Below are positions 12,901 through 27,900 of a stretch of DNA of 64,000 bases, in pieces (position 1 is the first letter of the stretch; every line of letters begins with the position of its first letter). The position numbers were made by a program, and so were the translations under genes. This DNA comes from Scatophagus argus. Taxonomy: Eukaryota > Chordata > Actinopteri > Scatophagidae. The DNA lies in contig NC_058503.1 in the NCBI RefSeq assembly GCF_020382885.2, forward strand, positions 423,110-487,109, written 5' to 3'. The notes beneath the pieces are model-generated. The model worked only from the letters and a program-made list of their open reading frames with translations, ran no database searches and was not told the origin of the DNA.

Positions 12901-15900
12901 GTTTTTGGTATTGTGGGAGGAAGCCGGAGTACCCGGAGAAAACCCACACAGGCACAGCGAGAACATGCAAACTCCACATAGAAGGCCCAGACCGGGATTT
13001 GAACCTGGAACCCTCTTGCTGTGAGGCGACAGTGCTAACCACTGCACCACTATACATCACTGAACACTATGGCAATTAAGACGTGCCCAGGGGGGCACGG
13101 CTCCGCGCTGCCTGACTCCGTTGTATTTGAACAGGAAATACAGGAGTTCTGCAATTCTGGCTGTAACAATGATCAAATCTTGTCGGAACCGCATCGAAAT
13201 TGCATTATAGCGCAGGGCAGTGGAAAAATATTAATACTTATTCTATTTTATTATATTTTTCTTCATGATGGTGAGGCCTACCTACCCTGACTGCATGTCA
13301 CTGCTCTAGTCATCTTTAAAATAAATAAACAAATAAAAATAAAAATAGAACCACCAGCCCAGTTTGTATAGGCATTGTCCTTGATCACCATGAAACAAAG
13401 AAGAGGTTTGTGTTCTTGATTTTAGTATCTCAATCTCTTGCTTCTTGACAATGTAGAAGTCTTAAAACGATCATGTATCCATGTATCTTCTGCAGTGTAT
13501 TGGGGGAGTATGGGAGCTCCCTGTGCATTAGCAGGAAGGAAAGAGCATCCTCAGTTGGTACTGGGATCTGCCAAGGTTGTGCCTTATCACTTTTTCTGCC
13601 TTTGACAAAAACTCAAGGCACAATCAAAGTAAGGAAAGTGCACTCTCTTCTTGTTGGAGATGATGATGGGGTTCTATTAGCTTCATCAGGCCACAATCTC
13701 TAACATGAACCATGAACTGGCAGGGTTTTGAGTTGAATGGCTTGGATGAATCTGTGCTGTGCTGATGAGTTAGCATTAACACCTGAATTGTACCAGACTG
13801 TTGTGGAGGTTGTTAAGCCTTGATTTACCAGTAAATCTACATTCCAGCCCTCTCTCATGATCATGACCTTTGAATAATGACTAAGGGATGAGGTGGCAAA
13901 TCCGTAGCATTGACAAAAGGTAGTTCAAGGAATTTAATTGATTAGCATTTAGTATGCTTTCAAGCCATCTCCTTTTGCAGGCACTTTAGGTATGTCATAA
14001 ATTACAAATAAACCCCTCAAGATGCATGTTCTCATTTTCAAGGGGGTCCCAAAAAAACACCCCTAAAATAACTGGAAAAGAAAGGAGCACAAGACACAAA
14101 ATGAGTTATAACACAATAATGGCAAAGCAATTTACAAACAACTAACAAACTTAATAACTAAATAAAATACTGAAAAAAATGGCAGGAAACTATGGGGACA
14201 GCCTTACTTAGACTGGTGCAGCCAGAAAAAGGATAAGCATAGGATAAGCAAACTGATGATTGATTGATGACTTTTTACTGGGAATCACAACACAAACATA
14301 TGGAACACCCAATGTTAAAACCTGAAATTGATGTAACAAGAACTGTGTGATTAAAAGTTTGAAAAAGAACCGACCTTCTCTCCCGTTCGTACTTCATCAC
14401 AAACCCCTTCACTGCCCCCTGGTGGTCCTGCATGAGCACATTTCGGGGTGTAGACAACCCTTACATTGTCAGGGAGGCTGTCATGGGTCACAGTTACTTT
14501 TGAAGACAATTTCTGGCATGAGAAATATACAAAAACAGCACAAACTAATGAGAAAAAATGTTGTGGTCACAGTTTTACAAATACATGTGCACACAGAATA
14601 GGAGAAAAATAGCTAAATTTGTCAGTAGTGAATTGACAACTTACATCATAGGCCCTTTTAATCAGTTCAACGACATTTTTAGAATCTGATGACAGAACTT
14701 CCACCTCTGATTTTGGAATCATTTTAGAGAGTTGCTAAAACAAGATAAAATGAAAAGCCAGTCAGAGCAAGAATATAACGTGACCTCTATAAATAAATAA
14801 ATAAATAATAAGAAATAGAGATCATTTACCTTGTACACAGTCTCTACATTTTTTGTCACTGCAAAGATTGGCTGAATGTTGTTTTTTTCCAACTGCATAG
14901 CTAGCTGTCCAACAGATGGGTAGTCCTGCATACAGCAGTCAGTGAAATTAGTAAAACTTCATGCCCTTGTGGTAGTTCCATTGAGGTGCCTTTGAGGTGA
15001 ACAAAAACTCGGCAGGTTTTCAAGAAAAGCTATTTCTGAATCAAAGCAGCAATAATAATTCAGGATCAATGCTTCCATTCCATTACAACCTGGGCTTTAT
15101 TTTTTATAATTTTTTTGCATCATTTGTAATTCAGTTCAACTTTATTTATGTAGCCCCAGTTCACAACAAAAGTTTTCTCATGACACAAATACAGGTTACG
15201 ACCATACTCTTTAATTTATGATAATATAGCACAGAACTTAAACTTTTATTTATTGGTAGCCTTATGTGATTCCACACATACCATTGCAGTGCTCTCGGTG
15301 TAAAGGCTGTTTTCCAAGTGGCAAAGTTCATCATTGGGTTCCAGTATGCCAGCCAATTTTCCATCCCCAGCCATGTGGAATCCAGCATCAGTGGTCAGCA
15401 CAATGAGCCGAGTGCTGCTGTTCCTCCAACCTATTTTGTCCTAAACAATAATATATGCTCAGGGCCATTTGAGCAAGAAAACTTCAAAGACCAAGTTAAA
15501 AGGAACTTGTTGTTTAAAAAACACTGTGTTCATATTTTTCTGTAATGAAAAATGTTTACAAGTTAACAGTATAAAACGCAGAGATCAGTGTTTATGTCCT
15601 GTTAGGTTTAAACAACTAGGAAACTTGCTTAAGGCTCGATTGTGTTTTTTGGTTTGAAAAAAAAAAGGCCCTCTTTTTGCATTTCAAGTCAGCATTGACT
15701 CTTTTGATATTTAACCATGACCACCACCTACCCCTAATCTTATCCACGCCCTGAATTATGCAAACAGAACCATAAAAATACTTCAGCTGCCAAAAGAATA
15801 TTTTGCAGATATGTGAAATAAATATTTCCTCCATAGGTTTGTAGGTAGAACATAATGTAAGCAGAATTACAATATTTTACAAAATAATTTTGGCAATGCA

Positions 15901-18900
15901 AATAAGTTGTGTTTTATACACATATTAAACACTGTAAGCAGAAAAGGGGAATATTTTCATTCACAAGCAGAGAAAGACATTGTAGACTTTACATTGAAGT
16001 GAACCCAGACAGATAAGTGGTATAGAAAATGATGAAAGGATGGACGTTTGAGTGGAGGGACATTATAAGTATAATGGACATCCTGATTCTCTCCCTCATT
16101 TATTTACTGTGGAAGGCCAGGGTTACAACGTCCAAAAAACGGATTTCACAACATACAAGTCAGGAGTTGAAGGGTTGATGATATTGTTGATGGTATTGTT
16201 GATGAATGGGCTAAACAAAGGTTTTTTCTAGGTTTATCATTTTCTAATAATCAAAACACCTATACATAATTTTCAAATGTTACTCACAGTATATTGTTTA
16301 TTCTTTGGTGAAGGGAGTTCTTACCCCACATACAGCAGCCTGCATCATGGCATCAAGACTCCCTTCAGGAGAATCCAAGTTCCCAGAAATGAGCTGCTCT
16401 GTCACTTTTCTTTTGAAATCATCCTTACTTGGTGTCATATTAAGCACGTGTCTGTAGCCAAAAGCAGCCTGACACTGCTGGTCGTTCTCATCACATGGCT
16501 TCTGCAGTTTCTTCTCATTGGTATTAGTATATGGAAGGACTGTCTTGTCAACAAAGGCACCAAACCCTATAGTTATATAGGAAAAGTCATTATTTATTTA
16601 TCTATCTATCTTTACTTTATTGTTTTATATATATATAGATATATATATATATAGATATATATACTGTACATCCAGAAAATATTAAGACCGCTTCGCTTTT
16701 TCCACATTTTGTTATGTTACAGTCTGATTCCAAAATGGATTAAATTAAATTTCTTCCTCAAAATTCTACACAAAATACCTCATAATGACAAAGAGAAACA
16801 AGTTTGCATGATTTTTTTTTTTTTTACAAATTCATTAAAAATGAAAAACAAAAAATGTAACATGTACATAAGTATTCACACCCTTGCCATGACACTCAAA
16901 ATTGAGCTCAGGCATGCATGTTGGTGGTAGCATCATGCTGTGGGGATGTTTTGTGGCAGCAGGAACTGTGAGACTAGTAAGGGTTGAGGGAAAGATGACT
17001 GCAGCAATATACAGAGACATCCTTGCTGACAACCTGCTCCAGAGTGCACTGGACCTCAGACAAGAGTGAAGGTTTATCTTCCAACAGGACCCTAAGCATA
17101 CAGCCACCATCACAAAAGAGTGTCTTCGGGACAACCCTGTGAATGTCTTTGAGTGGCCCAGCCAGAACCCAGACTTGAACCCTATTGAGCATCTCTGGAG
17201 AGATCTGAAAATGGCTATGCACCGATGCTCCCCATCCAACCTGATGGGGCTTGAGAAGTTCTGCACTGAAGAGTGGAAGAAACTGCCCAGAAATAAGTGT
17301 GCCAAGCATATAGGATCATACTCAAAAAGATTTGAGGCTGTAATTGCTACCAAAGGGGCTTCAGCAAAGTATTGATCACAAGGTGTGAATACTTATGTAC
17401 ATGTTATATATATTATTTATTTATTTAATAAATTTGCAAAAAAATTCTAGCAAACTTGGTTTTTATGGGTTATTTTGTGTAGAATTTTGAGGGGAAAAAT
17501 TAATTTAATCCATTTAATCTCATCCATGGAATGAGACTGTAACATAACAAAATGTGCAAAATGCTTCTCCTGGCAGCAGATACAACTCCTACCAGTCATT
17601 ATCATAAAAAAGATTCAGTTTGTCTTATTTGAAGTCCCTCTTATAAATAAACCTCTTCTTTCATGGTTAGTTAATGGTGGCTGTATTCTAAAATCTAAAC
17701 AAATAATAAATATTGGTATGTTAAAAGATTATTGGTTGGAAATGAAATTTTATTACCTATTCTAGCGTGTTCAGTGATTTTATTCAGTTCTGCGAAAAGA
17801 TCTTGTCCCAGATCTTTGACATTTTCCAAATCATCTTTCATGGAGTAAGACAGGTCCATCAGGTAATAGAGATCAACTGGATAACCCTGAACTCTTTTAA
17901 AATAGACAGGAAATGTGATAGAAAGCCCTGTAAACACAAAAGGGAAACAAATGAAATACAGAAATACTGCCACGATCATTTTCAAAATAAAGTCTAAAAG
18001 TTTGAAGTCTAATGTGATGATAAAAAAAACTTGAAAAACATTCAAACATTGTACGATTTTCAGCCAAACTCTAGATAATGACCTTGGGGCACACAGATAA
18101 CTGCCCTGGTTTTACTCTGCCCTGGAAAAACTTCATTTTTCTGTTATTAAAGGTGAGTATGAACCTATTCTACTCACCAGGTCGCAGTCTCAGACTAATT
18201 TTCTGTGGACTTAGCTGCACAGGCTCCTGCTGGTTGAATGACACCGACAAAGGATCTTCTTTGATATTGCTTTGATGGTTCTGAGGAGAGATAATTTGAT
18301 CCAACTTGCAGCCTCTCTCTCTTAAATTAGCTTGGGTGTCACATCGTGCTGCTTCCTGCTCACCTGGTTTGGTAAAGTTCTGAACAAAATGGAGGCAAAA
18401 ACAGAAAAAACACACAGGAATTGCCTTTTACAATAAGCACGTAAGTTTACTTATCTGTCGGCATTTAGTGTTGTTAAACCAGTATTAACATAATGTTAGA
18501 ATGACAACTGTCAGTATTATAATGGCTCACACAGGGTACAGCACACCACTCTGCTGAAAATATTTTTTTCAAAACAAATACTGTTATTAGACATTTCCAG
18601 TCTTTGCCACTCAAACTTTTTTTTCAGAATTTGTTTGTTGTCACATTCACAGATATTAAATACAAATGCAAGAACAACTTTTGATGTGACTATGACTGTG
18701 ATGAACACTGAATGATCCCTTCAATTCAATTCAATTCAATTCATTTCAATTCAATTCAATTCAGTATATATTCAATATAGCACCTTTTACAATCAAAATT
18801 GTCTCTAGGTGCTTTACAGAAACCCAGAGCGAGGACTGGCAAGGAAAAACTCTCTTTTAACAGGAAGAAACCTTGAGCAGGGTTTGTCAGAGGGCCAGAC

Positions 18901-21900
18901 GCAGGTCGGCATGTAAATTTGGATGAAGAGAGACCTGCAGAAAGATACAGAGAGAGAGGAAGGGAGAGACACAAAACTTCTCTCTCCCTCCACTTCCTCA
19001 CCTCTTTCTTGCTCCATATGCCTGATTGTTAACTACTCCTCTGCCTCGTTTACTGATAATGGTACTTGTAATAAGTGCAGCTTTTTGCAGCCCTGGAGGC
19101 AAAGCTTAGTGCTTAGTGCTCCGCACCATAGATAGTAAATCATTGGTGACTCTGTTCTTCGGAACATGAAGTTAGAGACTCCTGCGAACATAGTTAGGTG
19201 CCTCCCTGGGGCCAGAGCGGGCGACATTTAAGCTGGATGTCAAGGTGGTGTTCAGAAAACAACGTGGCCGATATATACAACTGGAAAACTTTCTAGGGAA
19301 AACCTGGTCTGGTTCGGAGAGATGGCATCCATTCTAATTTGGATGGGGCAGCTCTCTTGTCTATGAACATAGTAAATTCTGTACGCCACCCAAAACCATG
19401 ACAGCCACCCAGAGTCCAGACCAGGAGGCAGAGCTGCTGTCTTACACACCCCTCTGCAAGCTCCTTTCTACTGTCACCCCCGACCACCCTCTTCACGCCC
19501 CATAGAAACTGTGTCTGCCTTGAGGCTGTATAAGCCCACACCAAATCTGGAGCTGTGTTGAACTGTTAAAACTGTTAAACGTTAGATCTCTCATCTAAAG
19601 CTGTACTAGTAAATGAGTTAATATTGGACTGTAATATAGGTTTATTTTGTTTAACTGAAACCTGGCTTCGGCCAGAAGAAAATGTCAGCTTAAATGAATC
19701 CACTCCCCACAATCATATCATATCACATCAATCATATTAACACTCACATTCCTCGGGACACCAGTCGAGGAGTTGCAGTCATTTTTGACCAAAACCTATC
19801 ATTCAATCCAAAACCCAAAGTCAACTACCACTCATTTGCCTTATTCTTAGTCTCTCACACCATACCTGGAAAACAGTACAACCAATTTTTATTGCTGTAG
19901 TGTACCGCGCTCCTGGCCCATGCTCTGAATTTCTACTGGAATTTTCAGAGTTCCTATTGAGTCTCGTCCTTAAAACTAATAAAGTAATTATTATGGGCGA
20001 TTTCAACATCCACGTGGACGATGGTAATGATAACCTTTGCGCAGCAAAAATAGAGAGATAAATCTCTCTATTAGATTCAATCAGCTTCTATCAGTGTGTA
20101 CATAAACCCACTCACTGCATCAGTCACACTCTTGACCTAGTTCTGACATATGGCATTGAAGTAGAACATTTAATAGTCTTTGAACAAAATCCTCTTCTAT
20201 CTGACCATTGTTTAATAACTTTTGAGTTTGTACTATTTGATTTCATACCACCAAGAATAAAATCCTACACTAGATACCTGTCTGATAATGCTGTGGCTAA
20301 ATTTGAAGAAGCAGTTCTATTGTGATTTACTTTAGTATCATGTCCCGATACTAGTGAACAATACAATAATCCCTCTCAAACTGACCATTTTGTGGACTGT
20401 TGCCCCACTAAAAATGAAACGCATAAAGCAAAAGAGACTTGCACCCTGGTATAATACACAGGTTTGCAAATTAAAGTAAAATGCGCAAAAACTTGAAAGG
20501 AAATGGCCTTCCTCCAAACTTACTGAATCTCACTCAATCTGGCAAGACAATCTTAGAATATAACAGAAGGCCCTACGGACTGCCAGAGCAGCTTATTACT
20601 ATTACGAAATTAATTGAGGATAACAAGCATAATCCCAAGTTTATCTTCAGCACTGTAGCCAGGCTGACAGAGAGCCATAGTGCTATCGAGCCTTGTATCG
20701 CTCTGACCCTCAGCAGCAATGACTTTATAATCTTTTTTAATGACAAGATTTTAAACATTAGAGACAAAATTCAACACCTACTGACCTCAGCTGGTACCGA
20801 TCAACATCCAAACACTGGAACCTTAGAAACAACAGTAGAAACAGATAATCATCTTGACTGCTTTTCTCCTATTGACAATCATGTCTGTCTCAGTGTGTCA
20901 GGGGACTCATGCACCACCCCTAGTTGCCATGACATTGATAATTTAGTTGATAGCACTGCATGCTCATTGCACAGCACACTTAACCTAATTGCACCTCTAT
21001 CTAAAAAGAATATAACTAAAAGAAGCTCTGCTCCATGGTACACCCAGAAAACACGTGAGTTAAAGCAAAGATCACGACACATGGAGAAGAAATGGCATTC
21101 AACAAAAAAAAGGATGAATTCTATCAGGCCAGGCAAGATAGTCTAAAAACATACAGGGCAGTACTCCGTACAGCCAGAGCCAGTTATTACTCATCACTCT
21201 ATCGAGCAATCCATTCCTCCACATCTCAGTAGTAGTGATTTCATGAACTTCTTTAATGAAAAAAATGTAACTATTAGAGATAACATTCAAGACTCCTAGC
21301 ATCACCTATCACAAATTTGTCCTTCAATGCAGCCGCATTGGAGATAACCACTAAGCCAGATACGTACCTAGACTCATTTCTTCCTATCAGCCCTCAACAA
21401 TTGGCTTCTATCATTTCCTCCTCTAAATCCACAACCTGTCTCTTAGATTCCTACTAGGTTACTTAAGGAAGTGTTCCTTTTACTTGGCACCTCCTTACTA
21501 GACATTAATTTGTCCCTGACATCAGGCTATGTCCCACAGACTTTTAAAGTTGCTGTAATCAAACCCCTGCTAAAAAAGCCCCCTCTTGATCCAGGAGTTT
21601 GAGCAAACCATAGGCCTATCTCGAACCTGGTCTTCATTTCGAAAATTTTGGAGAAAGTCGTTGCCAGTCAGCTGTGCAAGTATCTCCATAATAACAGCCT
21701 ATTTAAAGTCTTTCAGTCAGGTTTTAGGGAACATCACAGCACAGAGACCGCACTGGTAAAAGTCACCAACGACCTGCTTATGCCCTCTGACCAGGGCTGT
21801 GTTTCAGTACTTGTCCTTCTGGATCTCGGTGCTGCATTTGATACTGCTGACCACCAGATTCCTTTACAGAGGCTAGAAAATCAAATTGGTATAAATGGAA

Positions 21901-24900
21901 CTGCTTTAAGCTGGTTCAAGTCCTATCTATCAGACAGACATCTCTTTGTACATGTAAATCACAACTTGTCCATGCACACTAAGGTTAGCCATGGTGCTCC
22001 ACAAGGTTCTGTGCTTGGCCCGATCCTATTCACAATCTATATGCTCCCACTAGGCAATATGATCAGAAAGCACACCATAAATTTTCACTGTTATGCTGAC
22101 GACACCCAATTGTATTCATCAATAAAGCCAGATGAAAGCAATCAGCTAACACAACTGCAATGCCTTGTTGCAGATATTAAGTCCTGGATGACCCACAACT
22201 TTCTTCTGTCGAACTCAGACAAAACTGAGGTTCTACTAGTTGGTCCAAAACATCTTAGACAATCTTTAGCTAATGATATAGCCTTTCATAACGGACTAGC
22301 TCCTGCCTCTAGCACTATTGTAAAGAACCTGGGTGTTAGCTTTGATCAGGACTTGTTTTTCAACACATACATAAAACAAATCTTGAGGACTGCATACGTC
22401 CACCTTCGTAACATTGCAAAAATCAGGCATGTCCTTTCCTTAGATGCCACTGAGAAGCTCATCCATGCTTTTGTTACCTCTAGACTGGATTACTGTAACT
22501 CTCTTTCGTCAGGATGCCCTAAAAAGTCCCTCAGAACTCTGCAGCTCATGTTCTGACTAAGACTAAGAGGCGTGACCACATTTCTCCTGTGCTGGCCTCT
22601 CTACATTGGCTTCCAGTAAAATTTAGGGTAGAATTTAAGATCCTCCTCCTAACCTACAAAGATGTGCATGGTCTGGCACCATCATATATCACTGATCTCA
22701 TTGAACCGTATCAGCCCTCTAGGATGCTGCGTTCCTTAGATTCAGACATACTGGTAATACCACAAATCACCAAATGTAGATATAGAGCCAAGGCCTTCAA
22801 GCTACTCTTCTGTGGAACCAATTATCGGCCTCAGTTTGGGCTGCAGACACCCTCTCTATGTTCAAGAGTAGACTTAAAACCCTCCTTTTGGACAAAGCCT
22901 ATAGTTAGGACTGTTCAGATTCTGCCTGGACCAACCCCTGGTTATGCTGCTATAGGTTTAGATTGCTGGGGGAGATCATTAGACACTGAGCTTTCAGAGC
23001 AAGGGGACTCACTCATCATGTCCCATCACCAGTACAGCACTAACTCGCCCTCTCTCCCGAGCTCTTGTGCTCCATCTTTTCTCAGCACTTCTGGATCATG
23101 TTGCTGGATCCAGAATCTCCTACCCTGCTCCTGCTCTGCACTGTTCTCTCTATCCTCCCTGTCTCTCCTCTCTCCCCCTCCCTTTTCTCTCTATGTCCCC
23201 CTATCCTTTCTCTCTCCATCTCCCTGTCTGTCCTCTCCCATCTCTCCCTCCCTTGCAGCAGAAGCCTGTCTAAACTGAGTCTGGTTCTGCTCGAGTTTTC
23301 TGTCTGTTAAAAGGAAGTTTTTCCTGGCCACTGTCGTCAAATGCTTACTCAGTGTGGGGTTTTGCACAGGGACCTGTTTCTATCTGATTCTGTTCTTTTT
23401 ATGGATTTGTGGTGTTTACTCACCTGTAAAGTGTCTTGAGATAACTCTGTTATGAATTGGCACTTCAAATAAAATTGAATTGAATTGAATTTAATTGAAC
23501 AAAGCCGAGGTTCTTCACAGTCGTATTGGAGGCCAAAGTAATGCCATCCAGAGAGAGAATATGATCAGCTATTCTAGTTCTGAGATGTCTGGGGCCAAAA
23601 ACAATGACCTCAGTTTTGTCTGAGTTTAATAGTAAAAAATTGGAGGTCACCCAGTCCTTTATGACCTCAAGACATGCCTGACTTCTGACTAATGGCTCTA
23701 TTTCTTCAGGCTTTATGGATAAGTACAGCTGGGTATCATCAGCATAACAATGAAATCAGAGGAAAGACGTCCTTAAGGAGCTTAGTTGGGATCTATGGTG
23801 AAATTTATGGTGAAAAAAGTTCCTGGCATGGTAATGATCAATACTTGACACAGAGACAAACATGGCATGCAGACAAACAACGAACTCACGAAGAGTGATC
23901 GGGGGAACAAGGACTAAATAGACAATACAATGAGACAAAGGTGAAACACATTAGGGAGGAGCAAGCAATCGAGTTAAACTAAAATGAAGATACATGAAAC
24001 AGGGACACAGAGGGGAAGTGACTCTGGAAAACAGAAAAAACCTGGAAAATAATACACATGACAAAACAAAAATGAAACAGGACTGAAAAACCAAAAGACA
24101 AAACATAACTTAAACTAATACAGCGTGACATTTAGTGGGGCAACCATATCTAAAACTGTGTGTAAAGTGACTGCAGTGTTGTTTACAAAGCAGTCAATTT
24201 CTGCAGGAGTAATATTTAAATCAGTGTGGTCTGTTGTACTGGCACATGGTGCTGAAGGGAGCTGTGATGGGATTGCATCCCTAAATCTGTCTACAGTATT
24301 CTCAGAGAGGCATCTGCTATAGTAAACCTTTTTGTTGAGTCTGTTGAAGTTAGTTCAAAAGTTATAAGTCAGTGGTCTGAAAGGAGAGGGTTTTGAGGGG
24401 CAACTAACATGTTCTTACTTTCTAGGCCATAGGTGAGAACCAGATTGAGGGTGTGATTATGACAGTGTCATTGGTTAATTTACTATCTGAAAGAAACCTA
24501 CTGAATCTAAGAGTGAGTTAAAGGCTGACTTAGGACTGTCAGATTCGAAATCCATATGAAAGTCACCTACTATAATGACTTTATCTGTACTGAGCACTAA
24601 ACTAGATAAGAAGTCTGAAAACTCAGACAAGAACTCTGGAACTCATTAGTATTTTGGATTAGTTTCTGTCTCCATCTGTTTGTTTGTTAAATTCCAGGCT
24701 CAGTGCAAAGTTCTGATGCAAGCCATGCACTAACTAGTCAAATGAGTGGAGCAACCACAGTTAAACTTAGTACTTTGCTGTGTTGGGACATTTCTAGGTG
24801 TTAGCCTTTGTGCAGCTCTGTGGTCCCCAGCCAATAAAAGTGCAAGGTATGAAAATGGAGGCACCAGGTTATAGTTGTCTCTGTTTCTCCACCGCCTCTC

Positions 24901-27900
24901 TCCTCTGCTCTCTGTCGTACAAAGCTGCAGGTTTTTCTGTATGAGCTGCACAGAAACATATCGGAGAAACGAAGCAGGATGGAGCTTGTACTGCAGCTGT
25001 ATTCACAAAAGCCATTGTTACAGCAGCCATTATTATTATTTGCTTTAGCTTTAGATTAGCATATTAACTCTGTGTGGGACTGAGGGATAGTTTCAGGGAA
25101 TTATCACTTATTGGTCTTTCTCAACTGAACTGAAAGCTGACTGTAGCTCACTGTAAATACACATTGCTGAGAGTGGTGTGTTCTTTGTGTATCATTAGAG
25201 CCCAGGTCACGTATTGTGCATCAGCTAATAACAAGCCACATTTTGATTTTAAGCAGGTGCAACATGTTCTATTACAACATGTTCATCTACTTTAACCCTA
25301 TGGAGTCTTGTATAATTGTCAGTTGTTGACTATTTTTGATTCTAATTTTATATTTCAACTTAGAATTTTTTTTATCTTGCCATTTTGGTATCATTTTTGT
25401 TCAGCACAACCTCACAAGTGTGATTTACTGTTATTTTTTTCATTTTGACATACTGTATTAACACACTGGACCTAAAATCACACAAAAACTCTAAAATCCG
25501 ACTGGGGAAAATGCGCTGAAGTGCGCTGAATGAAGTGCGCTCAATGCGCTGGTGTTTACTGCGTCTTCTTGCATAAAACTCGCCCCAAACGCGCACCAAA
25601 CGCGCACCAAACGTGATGGCAATGTCCAGGAAAAAAACAGTGCGTATATTTTTTTATCATAACTCAGGTTTTACTTGACATATTAACAAAATTTAAAAAC
25701 TTGTATATAGTTTGAAGTGCCCACTTTCGACACAAAAACTGAGATTCAGCTAGGCTGCGTCTTGTAGCTACGTCATCTTAAAGTGGTCTTGTGATAAGGA
25801 CGCGCGTCTGTCGACTCCACGGTGTTAATGGAAATTCTGTGGAAATGTTTGAGAAAACACAACCAGAAGTAACTGGTCTTAGAGAGAATGTCTTAGATAT
25901 AAAGCTCCACATTGCCAAACCTGGCAAAGTGCCTCCTGTCTGAGGGACAGGTAGATGATTTAGTAAGTGCAACAATTCCAGGGTTGACAAAGAAATTTTG
26001 GTGAAGTGAGCTGATGTTGAAGTGAGCAAGAGTAAACATCAAGCTGTCTGAATTCTCTGTTAATATGCAGATGAATTGGTACAATTTTGTTGTAAAAGTA
26101 ATGAAGAAATTCTTCGTTTTATTTATTTACACATCTGACCAACATGTACTATCCATCCACAATCTATGCAGGGTAGATAAAATGTCAAGGGCAGGACATC
26201 AACTGTCTCGCCTCCTGAATTTGCTTGGGTCAAGACCACTTCACTGAGATGACTGATTGATCTGGTATCATGACAGGAAATGTGGTTTCTTGTCTGAAAA
26301 ACAGATTGATGTTTAGATTGATGTTTCATTTATCCAGAGCCTGGAGAGCTCCCTTACCAGCTGATAACCTTCATTCCTGTGTGCATCTATTTGCTGACCT
26401 AAATGAACTAAAATCAACAATGAACACATGGTGTGACCACAAAAACAACACCAGATCCAGCCACCAACTATCCAGGGAAGTGAGCAATACTGCTGGGGAA
26501 AAGTGGAGCAACTGCTGATAGTAGGTCAAGCCCACCAGGATTCAGATCTGTCAATTCACCATATGTTGCAACCTGTCAGCAGTTGATAAAACATTTAGAC
26601 CTACACCCAAAAGACTTAGAGCTTGACTTGAGACTTGTTGAGGTTCATTTACTAGGACGCAGTGGCGTTCATGATAAATGAATTAATGACATAATTTTCT
26701 GAGACCCTACAGTTGATGTCAGACCTTCTAACAGTATTGTCAGGATCTCATATTCTCATTCCTTGCTTGCATGTAAATGCAGTAATAATGACTGCTGAGG
26801 TAGCTTGTTTCACACCAGAATTCATTACATTTCAGCATAAAACATGAACATCACACAATTCACTGCAAAGTTTTAAAAATGTAAACTTTGGCGTGATCAA
26901 GTTATAAATAATGAGTTCAGTTTTTTGAAAGCTAACTTCTGACATTTGACAGTAGAAGAAAATGTAAACACACTATTCATGAAGTTACTCTGGTAACTTA
27001 CAGTAGCTCACAGATGGCCGACACTGAATTAGTTAAAGTTCATTTTAAACAACTATGATGAGGTGTGGTCATACTGAACAGTGTGTTGCACTGCAGCAGG
27101 ACATTAGCTGCATTAACTTAATTGAGAACCTTTCTTTCTTTCTCACCAGCTGTTTGCACCACACACAGTATGGCCCAGATCTGATACAGTCACTGCAGGA
27201 GTTGATCACAGACTTGGAACAAACTTCTTCTTGTTGACAAAATCCTGTAAAGAAAAACACAAACTCTATGCAATACAGTCTTATAAAAAATGGTTAAATC
27301 AGCACAAAATATACAATTAAAAATAGTAATAGACACAAACAATTTGTATTCATCATTCTATCCTATATCTTCACAGATTATGACTGAGACTGTTTTCTTT
27401 TGGCTTTTAATTAACCTCATAAATCAAGACAGATGGCTGTCCCCCACATACTTTTAGTAATAAAAGCTATTAGTACTGATTTAGCCTACTCTGGTACTAT
27501 TGGTAACGGACTGAAAACAAATTTTGTGGAATTGTTAGCTTGTTATATTTTGCCAAGCAATTTCACTTTTTCATTAAAGAAAATGTTCTTCAAGCAGATA
27601 GATTATAGATGATTAAAAGATTTTATCTAGTTAAACATGGTGGTTTAAAAAAAATTAATGCAACTAGGTTCCCCATCAGGGGTCTCATTTAAAAAACAGT
27701 GGATACAATCCACACTAAAAGTGTATGTGTGCAAAAAGTGAAAATAACGTGCAAAAAACATATAAAACTCTATATAGGCAAACTTGGTGACAGTGTTCCA
27801 TTTTCAAATCACTGTTTACCTGGAAGTGGCTCAGCCCCTTATCTGGTCCTCTACATGCCCACATTTAACCATAAATGGGCAAAGCAAAGCACTGCTTGAA

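Noticed and set aside
16835..17353. 172-residue minus-strand frame
   Set aside because: Antisense shadow of the plus-strand Tc1-like transposase remnant.
17695..18045. 116-residue frame as a separate gene start
   Set aside because: Its first part is intron; the real piece is itgb2 exon 5 bounded by AG and GT.
21648..22556. 302-residue open frame as a host gene
   Set aside because: YADDTQLY reverse transcriptase of an L2-type LINE; a near-identical copy exists at 33.5 kb.
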